From positions 1 through 5,452 of the forward strand of contig JAGXHS010000079.1 of NCBI GenBank assembly GCA_024636075.1: a stretch of 5,452 bases of DNA, given 5' to 3'. Shown piece after piece: positions 4,614-5,452 of this stretch. The DNA is from Propionibacteriaceae bacterium. Its GTDB lineage: Bacteria; Actinomycetota; Actinomycetes; Propionibacteriales; Propionibacteriaceae. Position numbers and translations under genes: made by a program. Numbering within the stretch: the first letter of the stretch is position 1; each line of letters begins with the position of its first letter. Below the pieces are notes generated by a model that saw only the letters and a list, made by a program, of their open reading frames with translations, did no database searches and had not been told where the DNA came from.

Positions 4614-5452
4614 CTACAGAATCCATGAGGGGACAGCCGAGCGTTTATAGTCGGTCCGGGGCGACCCATGCATCAGCGTGTTCGATAGGTCCGCGGTTCG
4701 GCGCCCATCTTGGAGGAGGTTGGTCAGGTCCGTGGCGTCGGTGACCAGCGAAGCGGCACCGTCGTGCAGGAGGCGATGAGACCCAACACTCGTAGCACTT
4801 GTCACTGGACCCGGTACCGCGCCGACGGCACGACCGAGTTCGTGGGCACGCTGGGCAACCGTCATTGAGCCTGAGCGAGCGCCTGCCTCGACCACGACCG
4901 AGGCGGCAGAGAGCGCGGCCATCAGGCGGGCGCGGGCAAGGAATCGGTGGCGTGTAGGTATCGCGCCGGGCGGCACCTCGCTCATGAGGAGGCCGATGTC
5001 GCCGACACGGCCGAGTAGATCGCTGTTGCCAGCGGGGAACATCCGGTCCACTCCGTTCGCCAGGACTGCAATCGTGTCGCCACCGGACGCGAGAGCTGCG
5101 CGATGCGCGGCGCCCTCGATGCCGTACGCGCCGCCTGCGACGACGACCCGCTCGCCATTCACGAGTTCGGAGGCCAACGCTCCGGCAACATGCTCGCCGT
5201 AGACGGTCGCTGCTCTGGCCCCTGTGATCGTGACGAGCTCGTTGAATGGACGCGTGAGGAACGACAGGGCACCGCGCGTCCACAGGACGTAGGGTGCTCG
5301 GTCGCCGAGGTCGTCGAGTGCGGCCGGCCAATCCTTGTCGCCCGGGATCAGCACGCCGATTCCCATCCGCTGGACCTGATCGACACGCTCGGCCAACTCC
5401 CGAGGGCTGGGGGGAACGAAGTGGTCGCGCCACACCTGGGCGTCTACGGGGC
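4614..5452 (-). CDS. dprA: DprA/Smf-family DNA-processing protein (5' end outside window)
   Basis: The frame runs unbroken from TAG/TGA-type stop at 4614 to the window edge. A GTG at 5435 exists, but in-frame residues (PVDAQ) precede it, so the true start probably lies beyond. Numbered from that GTG, the Rossmann-like DprA core is clear: PGDKDWPAALDDL (31-43), LWTRG (51-55), TITGARAATVYG (69-80), VAGGAYGIEGAAHRAALASG (99-118), FPAGNSDLL (133-141), SEVPPGAIPTRHRF (152-165), VVVEAGARSGSMTVAQ (180-195) and VPGPVTSATSVGSHRLL (207-223). DprA binds single-stranded DNA and loads RecA during uptake of DNA. Three usual residues differ: GAR replaces GSR, GIEG replaces GID(A/G), and RAR replaces RNR in the helix after the RF motif. 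The protein ends about 30 residues after the core with no winged-helix C-terminal domain. It is convergent with the DUF2589 operon. It may be a second, accessory DprA rather than the housekeeping copy. Confidence 0.85.
   Translation of the reverse strand, partial: PVDAQVWRDHFVPPSPRELAERVDQVQRMGIGVLIPGDKDWPAALDDLGDRAPYVLWTRGALSFLTRPFNELVTITGARAATVYGEHVAGALASELVNGERVVVAGGAYGIEGAAHRAALASGGDTIAVLANGVDRMFPAGNSDLLGRVGDIGLLMSEVPPGAIPTRHRFLARARLMAALSAASVVVEAGARSGSMTVAQRAHELGRAVGAVPGPVTSATSVGSHRLLHDGAASLVTDATDLTNLLQDGRRTADLSNTLMHGSPRTDYKRSAVPSWIL

Noticed and set aside
4645..5433. Alternative minus-strand frame over the DprA gene
   Set aside because: Arg/Pro-rich shadow of the clear DprA frame.

Overview
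The window is high-GC DNA with actinobacterial-type protein sequences. It looks like an accessory or island region. The genus cannot be named from sequence alone.

Left part (1-975) is layered mobile-element debris. It opens with the C-terminal end of an IS6-family (IS240-like) transposase, which stops at 162. The right terminal inverted repeat of that element ends at about 222 and sits directly against a tyrosine recombinase whose N-terminal half is missing. That remnant keeps the catalytic Lys, HxxR, His and Tyr. It overlaps by one base (TAATG) the start of a second recombinase, which keeps only its N-terminal SAM-like half and loses its frame near 975. This suggests a paired or trio recombinase cassette hit twice, once by the IS and once at its distal side.

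Middle part (978-2442): a visibly less GC-rich minus-strand gene of 277 codons encodes a putative His-Me-finger (beta-beta-alpha-metal) nuclease with a GHMLN...LGGSG...NLTILS...N core. It has a good ribosome binding site, but its reading frame stays open about 285 bases upstream into GC-rich DNA, so the gene may once have been longer. About 345 bases without a convincing gene follow. They hold a 10-bp direct repeat and short dyads that may belong to the control region of the next operon.

Right part (2443-4443): a tight plus-strand operon of five genes. It encodes a clear DUF2589 protein, a 61-residue zinc-ribbon protein, two further proteins that I read as divergent DUF2589 paralogues, and a 55-residue protein with a single C-terminal membrane segment. 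The last three genes overlap by 1 and 4 bases. A seven-codon mini-ORF bridges the zinc-ribbon gene to the second paralogue with ATGA overlaps on both sides. The three paralogues share a helical N-terminus, a central strand pair and a C-terminal '(P/T)EG(M/V)xx(M/I)xD'-type helix. The operon is the best candidate for an undescribed system, possibly a hetero-oligomeric assembly docked to the membrane by the small tail-anchored protein. That role is inference.

Far right (4614-5452): a convergent minus-strand DprA/Smf-family gene whose 5' end lies outside the window. A stable dyad lies between it and the operon.
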